The notes: generated by a model from the letters alone, not told the origin. Shown: positions 17,418-27,201, counted from the first letter of the stretch. The stretch is DNA of 64,000 nt from Flavobacteriales bacterium UBA1993 (GCA_002336485.1 DDCZ01000048.1:134410-198409); one strand, 5' to 3'. Made by a program: numbers and translations.

Positions 17418-18522
17418 GTTCCAGCGAAAAGGTCTTGTCCAAGAAAAAATTCAGAAAGGCTTCGCGGAATACGGTGTTGTCGAATCGAAGGGCGTTTTCT
17501 CGAATGCGGTGTGCGTCAAATTCGGTACGTTCAAATCTAATTATGGCGTCGGCCAATGCTTCGGGATGTTCGCGGTGAAAGAATATCCCCGTTTCGTCCT
17601 CGATTACAGTTTCAAAGTAACCACCAATCCCAAGTGCAATAACTGGAGTGCCAGTTGACTGAGCTTCGAGTCCCGCGATCCCAAAATCTTCAATGGACGC
17701 ATTGATAAATGCCTTTGAACGCTGCATATAATAGACCAATTGTTCATCGGTTAACCAACCTAAAAACTCAATATTGGGCAGCGCAAGTTTTTTGAGCTGT
17801 TTTTCCAATGGGCCCTTGCCCGCAACGAGGAGACGTTTCCCTGGAAGTCGATTAAAAGCGCTGACAATGAGGTCGATATTCTTATAATCCACGAAGCGAG
17901 AAGCCGTGAAATAGTAGTCTGACTTGTTGGTGTGCAGTGCAAATTTCTCCGTGTTTACGGGCGGGTAAATTACGTTGGCACGTCGGCCATAAGCATATCG
18001 AATGCGCTGCTTCACAAACTCTGAATTAGAGATGAAATAATCAACCGTAGGCGCTGTTTTGCTATCCCATTTCTTTAAACGTTTGATTAAAAATCGAGCA
18101 AAGACCCGCTTTAAACCTTTGTCATATCCATACTTTTCTAGATAGGTCGACTCAAGGCCCCAAGCAAACCGCATCGGGGTGTGACAATAACAAATGTGGA
18201 TTTGAGACGGATGCTTCTGGACCCCTTTGGCCGCCATCCAAGACGAGCTAATAATTACGTCAAAACCGCTAAGGTCAAGTTTTGAGATTGCTCTTGGGTA
18301 AAGTGGTGCAAGGTGTCTGTAATGCTTGCTGGCGAATGGAATTTTTTGAAGAAACGACGTTTGGATCGAACGATTTTGAGTTATGTGCCGAAGTGATTCA
18401 TCGTCCATGAAGTTGAATAGGGAGAAAACCGCATGAGGTTGGATTAAATCGATGATTTCTGTCGCCACCTTTTCGGCACCGCCTGGCATCGTGAACCAAT
18501 CATGTACAAAAGCCACCTTCAT
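17404..18522 (-). CDS. glycosyltransferase family 4
   Basis: A 372-residue GT-B glycosyltransferase. The N-terminal domain opens with KVAFVHDWFTMPGGAEKVA, the donor-side glycine-rich entry of GT4 enzymes, followed by CYCHTPMRFAWG, seen in mannosyl/glycosyltransferases of the WbaZ type. The C-terminal domain has the E-x7-E motif in SIEDFGIAGLEAQSTGTPV. The enzyme is predicted to be cytoplasmic, acting at the membrane face. It overlaps the O-antigen ligase gene by 14 bp and follows the 18542-19522 glycosyltransferase by 19 bp, so the three form one minus-strand operon. Confidence 0.92.
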   Translation of the reverse strand: MKVAFVHDWFTMPGGAEKVATEIIDLIQPHAVFSLFNFMDDESLRHITQNRSIQTSFLQKIPFASKHYRHLAPLYPRAISKLDLSGFDVIISSSWMAAKGVQKHPSQIHICYCHTPMRFAWGLESTYLEKYGYDKGLKRVFARFLIKRLKKWDSKTAPTVDYFISNSEFVKQRIRYAYGRRANVIYPPVNTEKFALHTNKSDYYFTASRFVDYKNIDLIVSAFNRLPGKRLLVAGKGPLEKQLKKLALPNIEFLGWLTDEQLVYYMQRSKAFINASIEDFGIAGLEAQSTGTPVIALGIGGYFETVIEDETGIFFHREHPEALADAIIRFERTEFDAHRIRENALRFDNTVFREAFLNFFLDKTFSLEHEMA

Positions 18523-18541
18523 TGCACGAATCTAAATAACG

Positions 18542-19522
18542 CTACGAAAATTGCTGGACTAAATTCTTCCAACTTACGGTAGACGGTCTTGATATATAAT
18601 TCGGAACTTGATTCGGTGCATTCTGATCCAGTGCTTTTGTCATTTGCGCCTTGAAATCCTCAGGGTGCATCAGGCTAAAATAAGAAGCGGCATCTCCAAT
18701 AATCTCTTTATGCACTGGAATGTCGCTTATTAAAAGCTTTGCCTTTAGGGCTGACGCTTCGCATGGAACAAGACTGAATCCTTCATAGAGCGAAGGGTGA
18801 ATCACCAATTCAGCGTTTTCATAAAGCCACCGCAACGAGCCATCATCAATTTCCTGCAACCATTGCGCATTTCTTGACATATGTGGATTCTTTTGAAATG
18901 CGGCAGATTTGCTTCCCGCAATAATCAAATCCATTTTGCGCTCGATTAAAATTGAGCGGGCGTGTGTGGCAATGAAATCAAAGTTTTTACGCGGATCATG
19001 GCTTCCAACCATAAGGCAAAATCGATTGCCAGATAGTCCTTCTGGTCGTTTTGGGATTACAGTTAATAGCTTATTTGAAACAGCAGAGTGAATTACGGAC
19101 ACCTTTTGATCGTCAACGTCTAAATGACGCATGATTTCTTGCTTGGAAAATTCACTCACCGTAACAATGTGATGTGAAACCTGAGCCAACTTTGGAAGCA
19201 TCCATCTATAATATCGTGCGAAATTGGTGTTGAACCATATTGGGTTTTCGAATACCGCTAGATCATGAATGGTCACAATCTGATTGTGATACGATACCGG
19301 ACCAGTGTTGCAAAAATTAATAAGCAGAGGCGAGTTCTGCTGTCGAAGCATCCGTGGCAGCCGATGCTGTTCCCAGAGTTGGCCGCGCAATGCCCCTTGT
19401 TGTTTAGGGGTGAACACCTCTGCCATATCCGACAACTCATCAAGAAACAGGTGCCCATATCGTTGGACACCTGTTTCGCGCTGAGTCAAAAATCGACCGT
19501 TAATTACAATTGGTTTGGACAC
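18542..19522 (-). CDS. glycosyltransferase family 4
   Basis: A 326-residue GT4 enzyme, slightly short for the family. The N-terminus GRFLTQRETGVQRYG is the typical acceptor-domain opening; the core shows QIVTIHDLAVFENP, LMVGSHDPRKNFDF and the E-x7-E motif SLYEGFSLVPCEASALK. The start is GTG at 19522; the next in-frame codons upstream end in TAG at 19532-19534, so no longer form exists. An exact -7 box ends 4 nt before this GTG. Confidence 0.9.
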   Translation of the reverse strand: MSKPIVINGRFLTQRETGVQRYGHLFLDELSDMAEVFTPKQQGALRGQLWEQHRLPRMLRQQNSPLLINFCNTGPVSYHNQIVTIHDLAVFENPIWFNTNFARYYRWMLPKLAQVSHHIVTVSEFSKQEIMRHLDVDDQKVSVIHSAVSNKLLTVIPKRPEGLSGNRFCLMVGSHDPRKNFDFIATHARSILIERKMDLIIAGSKSAAFQKNPHMSRNAQWLQEIDDGSLRWLYENAELVIHPSLYEGFSLVPCEASALKAKLLISDIPVHKEIIGDAASYFSLMHPEDFKAQMTKALDQNAPNQVPNYISRPSTVSWKNLVQQFS

Positions 19523-19526
19523 ATAG

Positions 19527-19534
19527 CAAACCTA
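19527..19534 (-). promoter_or_regulatory. possible -7 box abutting a GTG start
   Basis: Minus-strand TAGGTTTG, exact TAnnTTTG, only 4 nt before the GTG start of the glycosyltransferase. If active, it would give a leaderless mRNA. It overlaps one of two CCTAGG palindromes (19531-19536 and 19550-19555). Confidence 0.3.
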
Positions 19535-19550
19535 GGTGAATTCAATTTGC

Positions 19551-20918
19551 CTAGGAAGGTTGATCGATTTCCGTTTTCGAGGTAGATGCACCGCCCCACT
19601 GAATTTTTAAAGAGAGCCACATAATCAATCCTAGAATAATGAAAAGGCCTAAACTGCCGATTAATAAAGCGTAATCCTGCATTTGAAGTAGTGTATAGAT
19701 GTAGATATATAAGCCAGCCAAAACTCCTGATGTGATTAGCGTGAACTTCAAAGACCCAAATACTTGTCTTATATACAACGAAATCATCGTGAGAATCATT
19801 GAAGCCGCGATTCCATATGCGACATTAAAACCTAGATGTTCGCTTAGCGACAACAACAGCGTGTAGAAAAGACACAGTGCAAGACCGACCAAAAAGTATT
19901 GGAATGGGTGAATCCGGATCTTGTTTATGGCTTGAGAAAAGAAGAATAGAATGAAAGTGAGTGCAATAAGCATTACTGCATACTTAATAGAACGTTCCGA
20001 CTTTTGATAGTGGTTTACAGGCGTGAAAAGGTCAACACCGAATTGATAACTGCTCAGTAGGTTTCGTCCCGAAAACACCTGGGGAACCGATCTGTTGTAC
20101 TGCAGAACGCTCCAGTCCGCATCGAATCCGTCCTTTGTTACTTCTCTGCTATTCGGTAAGAAACTACCCACAAATGAAGGATTGGCCCAAGAAGATTTGA
20201 CGTCGATATTAGTTGATTTCCCAGCAGGTTCAAAAAACATGGATCCAGTTCCTCGAAGGTTCAGCGTTGTGGAACCGGTGATGCTAGATTTAGTGGAATC
20301 TGTCCAATTCGTCGTCAATGGAATGTATATCCCAGCATCAAACACGTCGTGATCAGGAAGGCCCGGTTGAAACTCTGTTTTCGATCCATTGATCTCAATC
20401 ATAGTTTCTTCAGTAATCCCTCTCGGGTCACTAACCCCGAAAGACAGGGTCATTTTATCCCAATCGTATTTTCTGTCTGAATACTCTTTCAAGTGCTCGG
20501 GATTAAAGTAAAAACTGACTTCGGAGACGCTTTGGTAAACAGGGATTTCGAATATTCCTCGATACCGAATTTCAGGATTGATCACGGCGCTCACCGAGAA
20601 ATCGTCTGGCAACAAATGCATCGTGCCGCGCGATTTTGTGTCTGAGTCTATGTAATGATCGTGGTAAGGAATGTTTATTACTGGTCCTCCGATGGATTGA
20701 CTCTGCGCCCAGCTTTTGCCAATTTCATGTTTAGCGTCGTTTTGGCGATAAGTCCGTTCGTGAATTAGGCTCTCAACCATACCGATAGGGATCAACATGA
20801 TCAGGGTTAAGAAACCAATTACGATTAGTTTAATGGTTACCGATTCTTTTACGAGTGTATTTGCGCGTTCAAAAAAAGAAGGAGGAGTAGGACGAAGTGG
20901 TGGATTGTGTTCGGTCAT
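19551..20918 (-). CDS. creD: CreD-like inner membrane protein
   Basis: A 455-residue CreD family protein. In Enterobacteria, CreD belongs to the CreBC regulon and affects envelope integrity and colicin tolerance; its molecular activity is unknown. One N-terminal membrane helix (about 33-52, KLIVIGFLTLIMLIPIGMV) is followed by the family block LIHERTYRQNDAKHEIGKSW and a large periplasmic domain (about 60-310), and then six helices near the C-terminus with NKIRIHPFQYFLVGLALCLF and EHLGFNVAYGIAA, which are CreD signatures. It stands alone here, without creBC. Confidence 0.93.
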   Translation of the reverse strand: MTEHNPPLRPTPPSFFERANTLVKESVTIKLIVIGFLTLIMLIPIGMVESLIHERTYRQNDAKHEIGKSWAQSQSIGGPVINIPYHDHYIDSDTKSRGTMHLLPDDFSVSAVINPEIRYRGIFEIPVYQSVSEVSFYFNPEHLKEYSDRKYDWDKMTLSFGVSDPRGITEETMIEINGSKTEFQPGLPDHDVFDAGIYIPLTTNWTDSTKSSITGSTTLNLRGTGSMFFEPAGKSTNIDVKSSWANPSFVGSFLPNSREVTKDGFDADWSVLQYNRSVPQVFSGRNLLSSYQFGVDLFTPVNHYQKSERSIKYAVMLIALTFILFFFSQAINKIRIHPFQYFLVGLALCLFYTLLLSLSEHLGFNVAYGIAASMILTMISLYIRQVFGSLKFTLITSGVLAGLYIYIYTLLQMQDYALLIGSLGLFIILGLIMWLSLKIQWGGASTSKTEIDQPS

Positions 20919-21023
20919 GATGATAAGTGCGATTAGTTATTTGAACAGATAACGTTCACTACATGACACATTGTAGGCTTAGGATAATTTAACCCCGATG
21001 TTAAGGCATGTGAAAATCCGAAA

Positions 21024-22259
21024 TCAGTGGCCGCAAAAATTACTAATGGCCTCATCAGCCCCTTCATAGCCCATTTCTCTTGCAAGCCTCATGTCCTCAC
21101 AGCCGTCCTTTAATCGATAGTTAAGCACTTTAGAAAGACCGCGGCTAAATAGTGCTTCAATCATTTCACCATCGAGTTTAAGTGCTTGGGTGTAGTCAAT
21201 AACAGCTTCTCCATAATCACCGAAAAGCATGTGAATGTTTCCTCTTAGTTTCCAGGCATGCGCATCGTCTGGATTTAGTTCAATGGCATGATTGGCATCA
21301 ATTAAGGCGTTATCAAAGTCACCGATCATTTCGTATGCAAAGGCCCGATTATAAATCGCATTAAAATAGGTTGTGTCAAACGTGTTCATTTGACTGTAAT
21401 CTTCGATCGCGCCTTTCATATCACCAAGTTCTTTCTTTAGAAGTCCGCGTGCGAAATAGACTGGGGCTATGTCTAATTGAATCTCAATTGCTTGATCAAA
21501 GAGGTCGAGTGCCTTCTCATTTAAACCATTCATCTTATACGCTACGCCTTTGTTATAGATGGCTAGTGCGAAGTCTGGGTTTATGGCTATGGCTTGGTCA
21601 AAATGGCCAATGGCCTCGTCGATATTCTTTTCTTTTAGCGCGATCAAACCAAGCACGTCGTAGGCAAGTGCATTCTCGGGATTAATTTCCAACACGGCCT
21701 CAAAACTGACCCGGGCCAAGTATAATTCGTTTTCTAGAAATTGTATAAGACCATGCTTTAGCAATGTCAACTCTTTATTATAGCCACTCTCCTTAAGCAA
21801 CTCGATATCATTTCTCGCGCTGATGTATTCGCCCGTCAAAATATATCCATCCACACGGTGATCTCTCAATTGATGATTGTCTGGTTGCATGGCGATCGCA
21901 TGCTCGAGGTTTTCGAGGCCTTCGCCATACTTCTCGATCATGAAATTCAGTTTGGCCTTTTCGTCTAAGACAAAGGCTGAGTATGGGTTGAGTCGAAGGG
22001 CAGTTTCGTAGTCTCGTTTTGCTTCGGTTGTACGTCCAAGGCGCTGCAACATGGATGACCTTTTCATGAATGCTTCCGCGTACGCATTGTCGGTTGCAAT
22101 TGCATTTGTATAAGAAAAAATGGCGTCCTCAAAGTGTCCCATCTGCACTAGGTTGTCGCCCTTTTGCAGCATTCGCATCGCTTCTATTCGCTGCGGCGAC
22201 TGTGCCATAAGCGAAAAGAACCCAAGGCTTAATAATATGGTTATCGCAAGATTTCTCAT
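21024..22259 (-). CDS. tetratricopeptide-repeat protein, secreted
   Basis: A 411-residue protein with an N-terminal signal peptide (ILLSLGFFSLMAQS) and about ten consecutive TPR units from residue 26 to the end, recognisable by repeats such as NALAYDVLGLIALKEKNIDEA and NPDFALAIYNKGVAYKM. There is no enzyme domain. TPR proteins of this type act as scaffolds in the periplasm; the partner is not evident. The start overlaps the stop of the upstream carboxylase gene by 4 bp (ATGA). Confidence 0.85.
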   Translation of the reverse strand: MRNLAITILLSLGFFSLMAQSPQRIEAMRMLQKGDNLVQMGHFEDAIFSYTNAIATDNAYAEAFMKRSSMLQRLGRTTEAKRDYETALRLNPYSAFVLDEKAKLNFMIEKYGEGLENLEHAIAMQPDNHQLRDHRVDGYILTGEYISARNDIELLKESGYNKELTLLKHGLIQFLENELYLARVSFEAVLEINPENALAYDVLGLIALKEKNIDEAIGHFDQAIAINPDFALAIYNKGVAYKMNGLNEKALDLFDQAIEIQLDIAPVYFARGLLKKELGDMKGAIEDYSQMNTFDTTYFNAIYNRAFAYEMIGDFDNALIDANHAIELNPDDAHAWKLRGNIHMLFGDYGEAVIDYTQALKLDGEMIEALFSRGLSKVLNYRLKDGCEDMRLAREMGYEGADEAISNFCGH

Positions 22260-23890
22260 GTCTGAATCACACCAACGTTATATCGTTTAACATCTTGTTC
22301 ATGGCTTGCCATTTCTATGCCCATGCTTATTATGTTTCGGGTGTCTAATGGGTCAATGATGCCATCGGTCCATAGCCTTGCCGCGGCGTAGTATGGTGAA
22401 GTTTGCTCATTGTATCGTTTGGTTATCCGATCCAGTAATTCCTTTTTCTTGGCGTCCGTGATTTCTTCACCCTTTGATTTAAGGCTTGCCATCTCTATCT
22501 GAAGTAGCGTATTGGCAGCAGATTTACCACTCATTACTGCAAGATTGGACGATGGCCAGGCATATATTAGTCTTGGGTCATATGCCTTGCCGCACATGGC
22601 ATAGTTTCCTGCACCGTAACTGTTGCCCATGATAAAGGTGAATTTTGGCACTACCGAATTACTCATGGCATTCACCATTTTAGCACCGTCTTTAATTATT
22701 CCACCATGTTCGGATCGGGATCCTACCATGAATCCGGTTACGTCTTGTAGAAAAACAAGTGGGATGTTTTTTTGATTGCAGTTCATAATAAATCGGGCCG
22801 CCTTGTCCGCGCTATCGCTGTAAATGACCCCGCCAAATTGCATTTCACCCTTTTTACTCTTTACTACTTCACGTTGATTTGCCACAATGCCAACAGACCA
22901 TCCGTCGATTCGGGCATATCCGGTTATAATCGATTTGCCATATAGTGCCTTGTATTCTTCAAACTCAGAATCATCTACAATGCGTTTGATAATCTCCTTG
23001 GTATTGTATGTCTTCTTACTGAAAATGCCATAGATTTCTTTCGGATCGAGCTTTGGTTTTAGGGCCTCAATACGGTCAAAGGGAACCTTGCTTTTACCAC
23101 CCATTTTATCCATTATACCCTTGATCTTATCAAGGCAAGCAGCGTCATTTTCGCATTTGTAGTCGGTCACCCCGCTTATTTCGCAATGTGTCTCGGCACC
23201 GCCTAAGGTTTCATTATCAACATCTTCTCCAATGGCGGCACGAACAAGGTATGATCCGGCGAGAAAGATGCTTCCGGTCTTGTCCACAATCATCGCCTCG
23301 TCGCTCATAATGGGCAGATAAGCTCCTCCTGCAACGCAGCTTCCCATTATGGCTGAGATCTGATTAATTCCCCTCGAACTCATAACCGCATTATTTCTGA
23401 AAATTCGTCCAAAGTGCTCCTTGTCAGGAAAAATTTCATCCTGCATTGGAAGGAATACACCCGCGCTATCTACCAAGTAAATAATGGGGATGTAGTTGTC
23501 CATTGCGATTTCTTGCGCTCGAAGGTTCTTCTTGCCCGTGATTGGGAACCAGGCACCTGCTTTTACTGTGGCATCATTTGCAACAACAACGCAGATTTTT
23601 CCTGAGACGTAGCCTAGATAAACCACAACACCTGCACTGGGACACCCACCGTATTCTTCATACATTCCATCTCCAGCGAAAGCACCTACTTCAAACTTTG
23701 GTTTGTCACTGTCTAAGAGATGTTCGACCCGCTCTCGTGCTGTCATCTTTCCTTGACCGTGGAGCTTGTCGATCCTTTTTTGACCTCCACCGAGATGCAC
23801 TTTCTCCAGCCGACGTCTCATATGCGAAAGGAGTAACCGCATTTGATCGTCGTTTTTATTGAATTCTAAGTCTTGCTTTTTCGTTGCCAT
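22256..23890 (-). CDS. acyl-CoA carboxylase, carboxyltransferase (beta) subunit
   Basis: A 544-residue carboxyltransferase that moves CO2 from carboxybiotin to an acyl-CoA in the cytoplasm. The sequence resembles the methylcrotonyl-CoA carboxylase beta type more than the propionyl-CoA type: LVDSAGVFLPMQDEIFPD, IMGSCVAGGAYLPIMSDE, IFLAGSYLVRAAIGE and LGGAETHCEISGVTD; the second half has QDVTGFMVGSRSEHGGII and FTFIMGNSYGAGNYAMCG. The biotin carboxylase/BCCP partner is not in the window. Substrate assignment (leucine-type or other branched acyl-CoA) is by resemblance only. Confidence 0.88.
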   Translation of the reverse strand: MATKKQDLEFNKNDDQMRLLLSHMRRRLEKVHLGGGQKRIDKLHGQGKMTARERVEHLLDSDKPKFEVGAFAGDGMYEEYGGCPSAGVVVYLGYVSGKICVVVANDATVKAGAWFPITGKKNLRAQEIAMDNYIPIIYLVDSAGVFLPMQDEIFPDKEHFGRIFRNNAVMSSRGINQISAIMGSCVAGGAYLPIMSDEAMIVDKTGSIFLAGSYLVRAAIGEDVDNETLGGAETHCEISGVTDYKCENDAACLDKIKGIMDKMGGKSKVPFDRIEALKPKLDPKEIYGIFSKKTYNTKEIIKRIVDDSEFEEYKALYGKSIITGYARIDGWSVGIVANQREVVKSKKGEMQFGGVIYSDSADKAARFIMNCNQKNIPLVFLQDVTGFMVGSRSEHGGIIKDGAKMVNAMSNSVVPKFTFIMGNSYGAGNYAMCGKAYDPRLIYAWPSSNLAVMSGKSAANTLLQIEMASLKSKGEEITDAKKKELLDRITKRYNEQTSPYYAAARLWTDGIIDPLDTRNIISMGIEMASHEQDVKRYNVGVIQT

Positions 23891-23952
23891 TTTCTGGAAT
23901 AATCAATTTCAAAGATGTCGAAAAAGGACATATGCTCTAATCCCATCTCTTT

Positions 23953-23973
23953 ATTGCCAATAAATTAGGCAAT
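23953..23973. promoter_or_regulatory. inverted repeat between divergent genes, possible operator
   Basis: A perfect 6-bp inverted repeat, ATTGCC-aataaatta-GGCAAT, lies in the 128-bp region between the carboxylase gene and the T9SS cargo gene. Its size and position fit a dimeric repressor site; no regulator is identified. Confidence 0.3.
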
Positions 23974-24018
23974 CCGAATCGTCGTCCACTCGAATTCAAC
24001 TAACTTAGAGGCTTCAAC

Positions 24019-27000
24019 ATGAGGATCCTAGCGACATTAATTTTCACGTTCCTGTTTGTGTTTTCTGGTCAATCACAGATTAAACTATCTGTTGAGGGCA
24101 AGGATTTTTGGTTTAGCATAATGCCAAACTTTGGGAGTAACAGTGGAAGCAACAGCCACGCCAGCGACAGTGTATTATTGACAATTTCTGGAAAGCAGAG
24201 CACCAGTGGTGTCGTTGAAAATGTGACACTTGGCTACTCGGTTCCGTTCACAGTGAATGCGCTTAGCGTAACCGAAATCAGAATCCCAAATGACATGGTG
24301 GCCACGCTCAGTACCGGAACGGTAGAGTCAACGGCGATACATATTTATTCCGAAGACACCATTACAGCCTTTGTTGCCAATATGCAGAATGCGACGCGGG
24401 ATGCCACAAATTTAATCCCAACTCAGGCCTTAGGTAAGGAGTATATGGTAACGGCTTACGCTGCCGAAAACATCGGCTTAAGCCAATTCATTGTAGTCGC
24501 TACTGAAGACAGCATGAATATCAAGATCACTCCTACCGCGAATACGGCTGGAGGCCAAACAGCGGGCATACCCTTTGACATAACTCTAAATAGGGGCGAA
24601 GTATACCTTGTTCAGGGCGATTCCGTAGGGTTAGATTTTGACCTTACAGGTACCACAATTTCAAGCCTCGATAGCGGAACAAACTGCAGCAATTTCGCGG
24701 TTTTTGCGGGCTCTAGTTGTACCAATATTCCAAGTTTTTGCACAGCATGTGATCAAGTCTTTTCAATTCTGCCGCCGATTGCGGCCTGGGGAAAAGAATA
24801 TCTATTAGCGCCCTTTCAAATTGATTCCTTATCCACATATCGAATAACCGCACTGAATGATAACAGTGATATCTATATTGATGGAAACTTCACTGTTACG
24901 CTTAATAGTGGTGAACACTTGGAGGTAAATCATGATAGTTCGGCGAGGTGTATTACCTCAGATTCGTTGATTTCTGTCACTCAGTTCATGCAGGGAAAGA
25001 ATTGCTCCACGGATGGTGATCCTGCAATGCTTGTCATCAACTCGGTTTCGCAAGGGGTAACGGGTGCAATATTTACGACGATTGATGTGCTAGGAACCGC
25101 GGATACAAACTTTGCCACCATAATTACCCACCATGATGGCATCGGAGTAGTTCTGTTTGATGGGAACCCAGTAGACTCCAACACATTTATTCAGTTTCAG
25201 GAGTGTTCCGAATACTACTACGCATATATTTCCTTGCCTATTGGTGCCCATACCGTTACTTCGGATGAGCGATTTAGTCTATACATATACGGCATGACCG
25301 GTTTTGATTCCTACGCATACAGTGCTGGTTCCACCGTATTTGTAAAAGGACAGTTCAAAGAAGAGACTTGCTCATATAGTAAGACAACATTCACTGGTGA
25401 TAGCCTTCTCGTGGGTTATTGGTGGTATAGACTTGATGATCCTCAAGATACCCTTTCAACAGATCTGAACTTAACCCTTACCTCACCGATTGCGCCTGGA
25501 ATTTATTTGTTTTCTGGTTATTCGTCGGTGTCGGGATGCAAGGAGGATGTTTATTATAAGGTCACTGAACCTTCACTAGGTGTTGGCGTTCAGATCTTAG
25601 CAGATCCAGAATTTGTTTGTGCTGGCGAGGAGGTTGATTTGAGTTTTATTCAGCGCAGAGCTGCTTTCGACTACAATTTTGAAGATTCCTCATTCGTTAG
25701 TGAATTTTCGTTGATTGAAAATGTGGAAATTGCTTCGGGGTGTGGTTCTATAGGTTCTAATTCTTTGACGTTTAATGGCGATCAGGTGCGTGTTGTTTCA
25801 AGCCAAGATATTGATGCTACTTTGGGTGGCTTCGTAGAGTTTTTTGCATCCGTTGCAGATGGCACGTGTGATCCGCCTGATATTGATGACTACCTATTTA
25901 TAGATTATTCTACGAATGGAGGTGGCGCGTGGACGAATATTGACTCCCTAGACCCAACCGAATATCAAGCATTTAAGCGCTTTAGAGCAACTATTCCGAC
26001 AGGTGCCCAAACTATATCTACCCGGTTTAGAATTATTCAATCGGGCAGTTATTCTGCAAACGAAGATGTTTGGCTGGTGGATGAATTTGGCGCATATGTA
26101 GAGGCATCATCAATTACAGATAGCCTCCGTTGGACTCCAACATTAATGGTTGATGATTCAACCGCGATAAGCCCTATCGGTTATCCAGAAGACACCACTG
26201 TGTTCTCTGTTTATTTTCGGGATAGTGCTGGATGTGTATACAGCGATTCGATTGCAGTCACGGCGCCCGAGCCGTTGAATGAACCTGTGGATTTTGATAC
26301 GCTTAAATGCAACAACACACCAATTAATTTTACGGCACTTGAAGGAGGTGGAACTTACGAATGGACTCCAGCATCCGGTGTGAGCGATCCAAACGCTCAG
26401 AGCGTTCTCCTCACCGCCACTGAAAAAACGGATTACCAAATAAAAATTGTCGACCCATGGGGGTGCGATTCAACAATACAACGTGTAAGCATCGACGTGA
26501 AATTCCCACCTTCTGTGCCCAATTTTAGAGATACCTTGGTGTGTGATGGTGGGGTGATTCAGTACGTCATTAACGACAGTTCGGCAAATATCACTTGGAG
26601 TGATAATTCAGTTTCTGAGTCGTTTTCTATCACGCAGAGTGGAACTTATTTTTATCACGCTGAAAACGAATGTGGAGTTTCATCCGACTCAATTTCTGTG
26701 GTTACTGCCAAAAGTCCTGAGGTTGAAGTTGGTGCCGACCTATTATTATGCCCGCATCAGCCTTTAACGATTACCTTGAATGACGACGGGAATGCTTTTT
26801 TCTGGTCTAATGGAGATGCTGGAGTTTCGACTGAATTTTTGTCCGCTGGAACATTTACTGTTACAGTTACGAACCCAGACGGTTGCGCAAGTTCAGACTC
26901 TCTAAGGGTCTACGACGATTGCGAATCGCTGATCAAATTCCCGAACGTGTTTACCCCGAACGGTGATGGTGTCAACGACCTGTTTGTGATCGAGGCGAAT

Positions 27001-27201
27001 AATGTTCAGAAGGTGGAAGTGACGGTTTACAACCGGTGGGGACAACGTGTCTTTTACGCGGCAAGACCTGATTTTTACTGGGACGGCACAATTTACGGCA
27101 CTCCTGCAAGCGAGGGCATCTATTATTTGTTTCTAGAAGTGTTGACGGCAGATGGTCGTGACATTAACCACAAAGGGTCACTTTCCTTAATTAGAGACTA
27201 A
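24019..27201 (+). CDS. T9SS type B cargo protein with IgGFc-binding-like N-terminal region
   Basis: A 1060-residue secreted protein. A signal peptide (ILATLIFTFLFVFSGQSQ) is followed by KDFWFSIMPNFG and a domain (about 25-440) like the IgGFc-binding N-terminal domain found in many Bacteroidota surface proteins (TIRIPNDM-like turns, LIPTQALGKEYMVTAY, WGKEYLLAPF). Several Ig/PKD-like modules follow, including a MAM/jelly-roll-like section around residue 550-690. The last ~85 residues form the CHU_C/gliding-motility-associated sorting domain: FPNVFTPNGDGVNDLF, VYNRWGQRVF and ASEGIYYLFLEV. This routes the protein through the type IX system. The ligand is unknown; adhesion is likely. Confidence 0.9.
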   Translation: MRILATLIFTFLFVFSGQSQIKLSVEGKDFWFSIMPNFGSNSGSNSHASDSVLLTISGKQSTSGVVENVTLGYSVPFTVNALSVTEIRIPNDMVATLSTGTVESTAIHIYSEDTITAFVANMQNATRDATNLIPTQALGKEYMVTAYAAENIGLSQFIVVATEDSMNIKITPTANTAGGQTAGIPFDITLNRGEVYLVQGDSVGLDFDLTGTTISSLDSGTNCSNFAVFAGSSCTNIPSFCTACDQVFSILPPIAAWGKEYLLAPFQIDSLSTYRITALNDNSDIYIDGNFTVTLNSGEHLEVNHDSSARCITSDSLISVTQFMQGKNCSTDGDPAMLVINSVSQGVTGAIFTTIDVLGTADTNFATIITHHDGIGVVLFDGNPVDSNTFIQFQECSEYYYAYISLPIGAHTVTSDERFSLYIYGMTGFDSYAYSAGSTVFVKGQFKEETCSYSKTTFTGDSLLVGYWWYRLDDPQDTLSTDLNLTLTSPIAPGIYLFSGYSSVSGCKEDVYYKVTEPSLGVGVQILADPEFVCAGEEVDLSFIQRRAAFDYNFEDSSFVSEFSLIENVEIASGCGSIGSNSLTFNGDQVRVVSSQDIDATLGGFVEFFASVADGTCDPPDIDDYLFIDYSTNGGGAWTNIDSLDPTEYQAFKRFRATIPTGAQTISTRFRIIQSGSYSANEDVWLVDEFGAYVEASSITDSLRWTPTLMVDDSTAISPIGYPEDTTVFSVYFRDSAGCVYSDSIAVTAPEPLNEPVDFDTLKCNNTPINFTALEGGGTYEWTPASGVSDPNAQSVLLTATEKTDYQIKIVDPWGCDSTIQRVSIDVKFPPSVPNFRDTLVCDGGVIQYVINDSSANITWSDNSVSESFSITQSGTYFYHAENECGVSSDSISVVTAKSPEVEVGADLLLCPHQPLTITLNDDGNAFFWSNGDAGVSTEFLSAGTFTVTVTNPDGCASSDSLRVYDDCESLIKFPNVFTPNGDGVNDLFVIEANNVQKVEVTVYNRWGQRVFYAARPDFYWDGTIYGTPASEGIYYLFLEVLTADGRDINHKGSLSLIRD

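Noticed and set aside
19531..19555. Pair of CCTAGG palindromes between creD and the glycosyltransferase
   Set aside because: Two 6-bp self-complementary words 13 bp apart can occur by chance; the second contains the creD stop codon. Not enough for an operator claim.
21024..22259. Repeats in the TPR protein as a DNA-level tandem repeat
   Set aside because: The periodicity is at the protein level (34-residue TPR units) with diverged DNA, as expected for the family.
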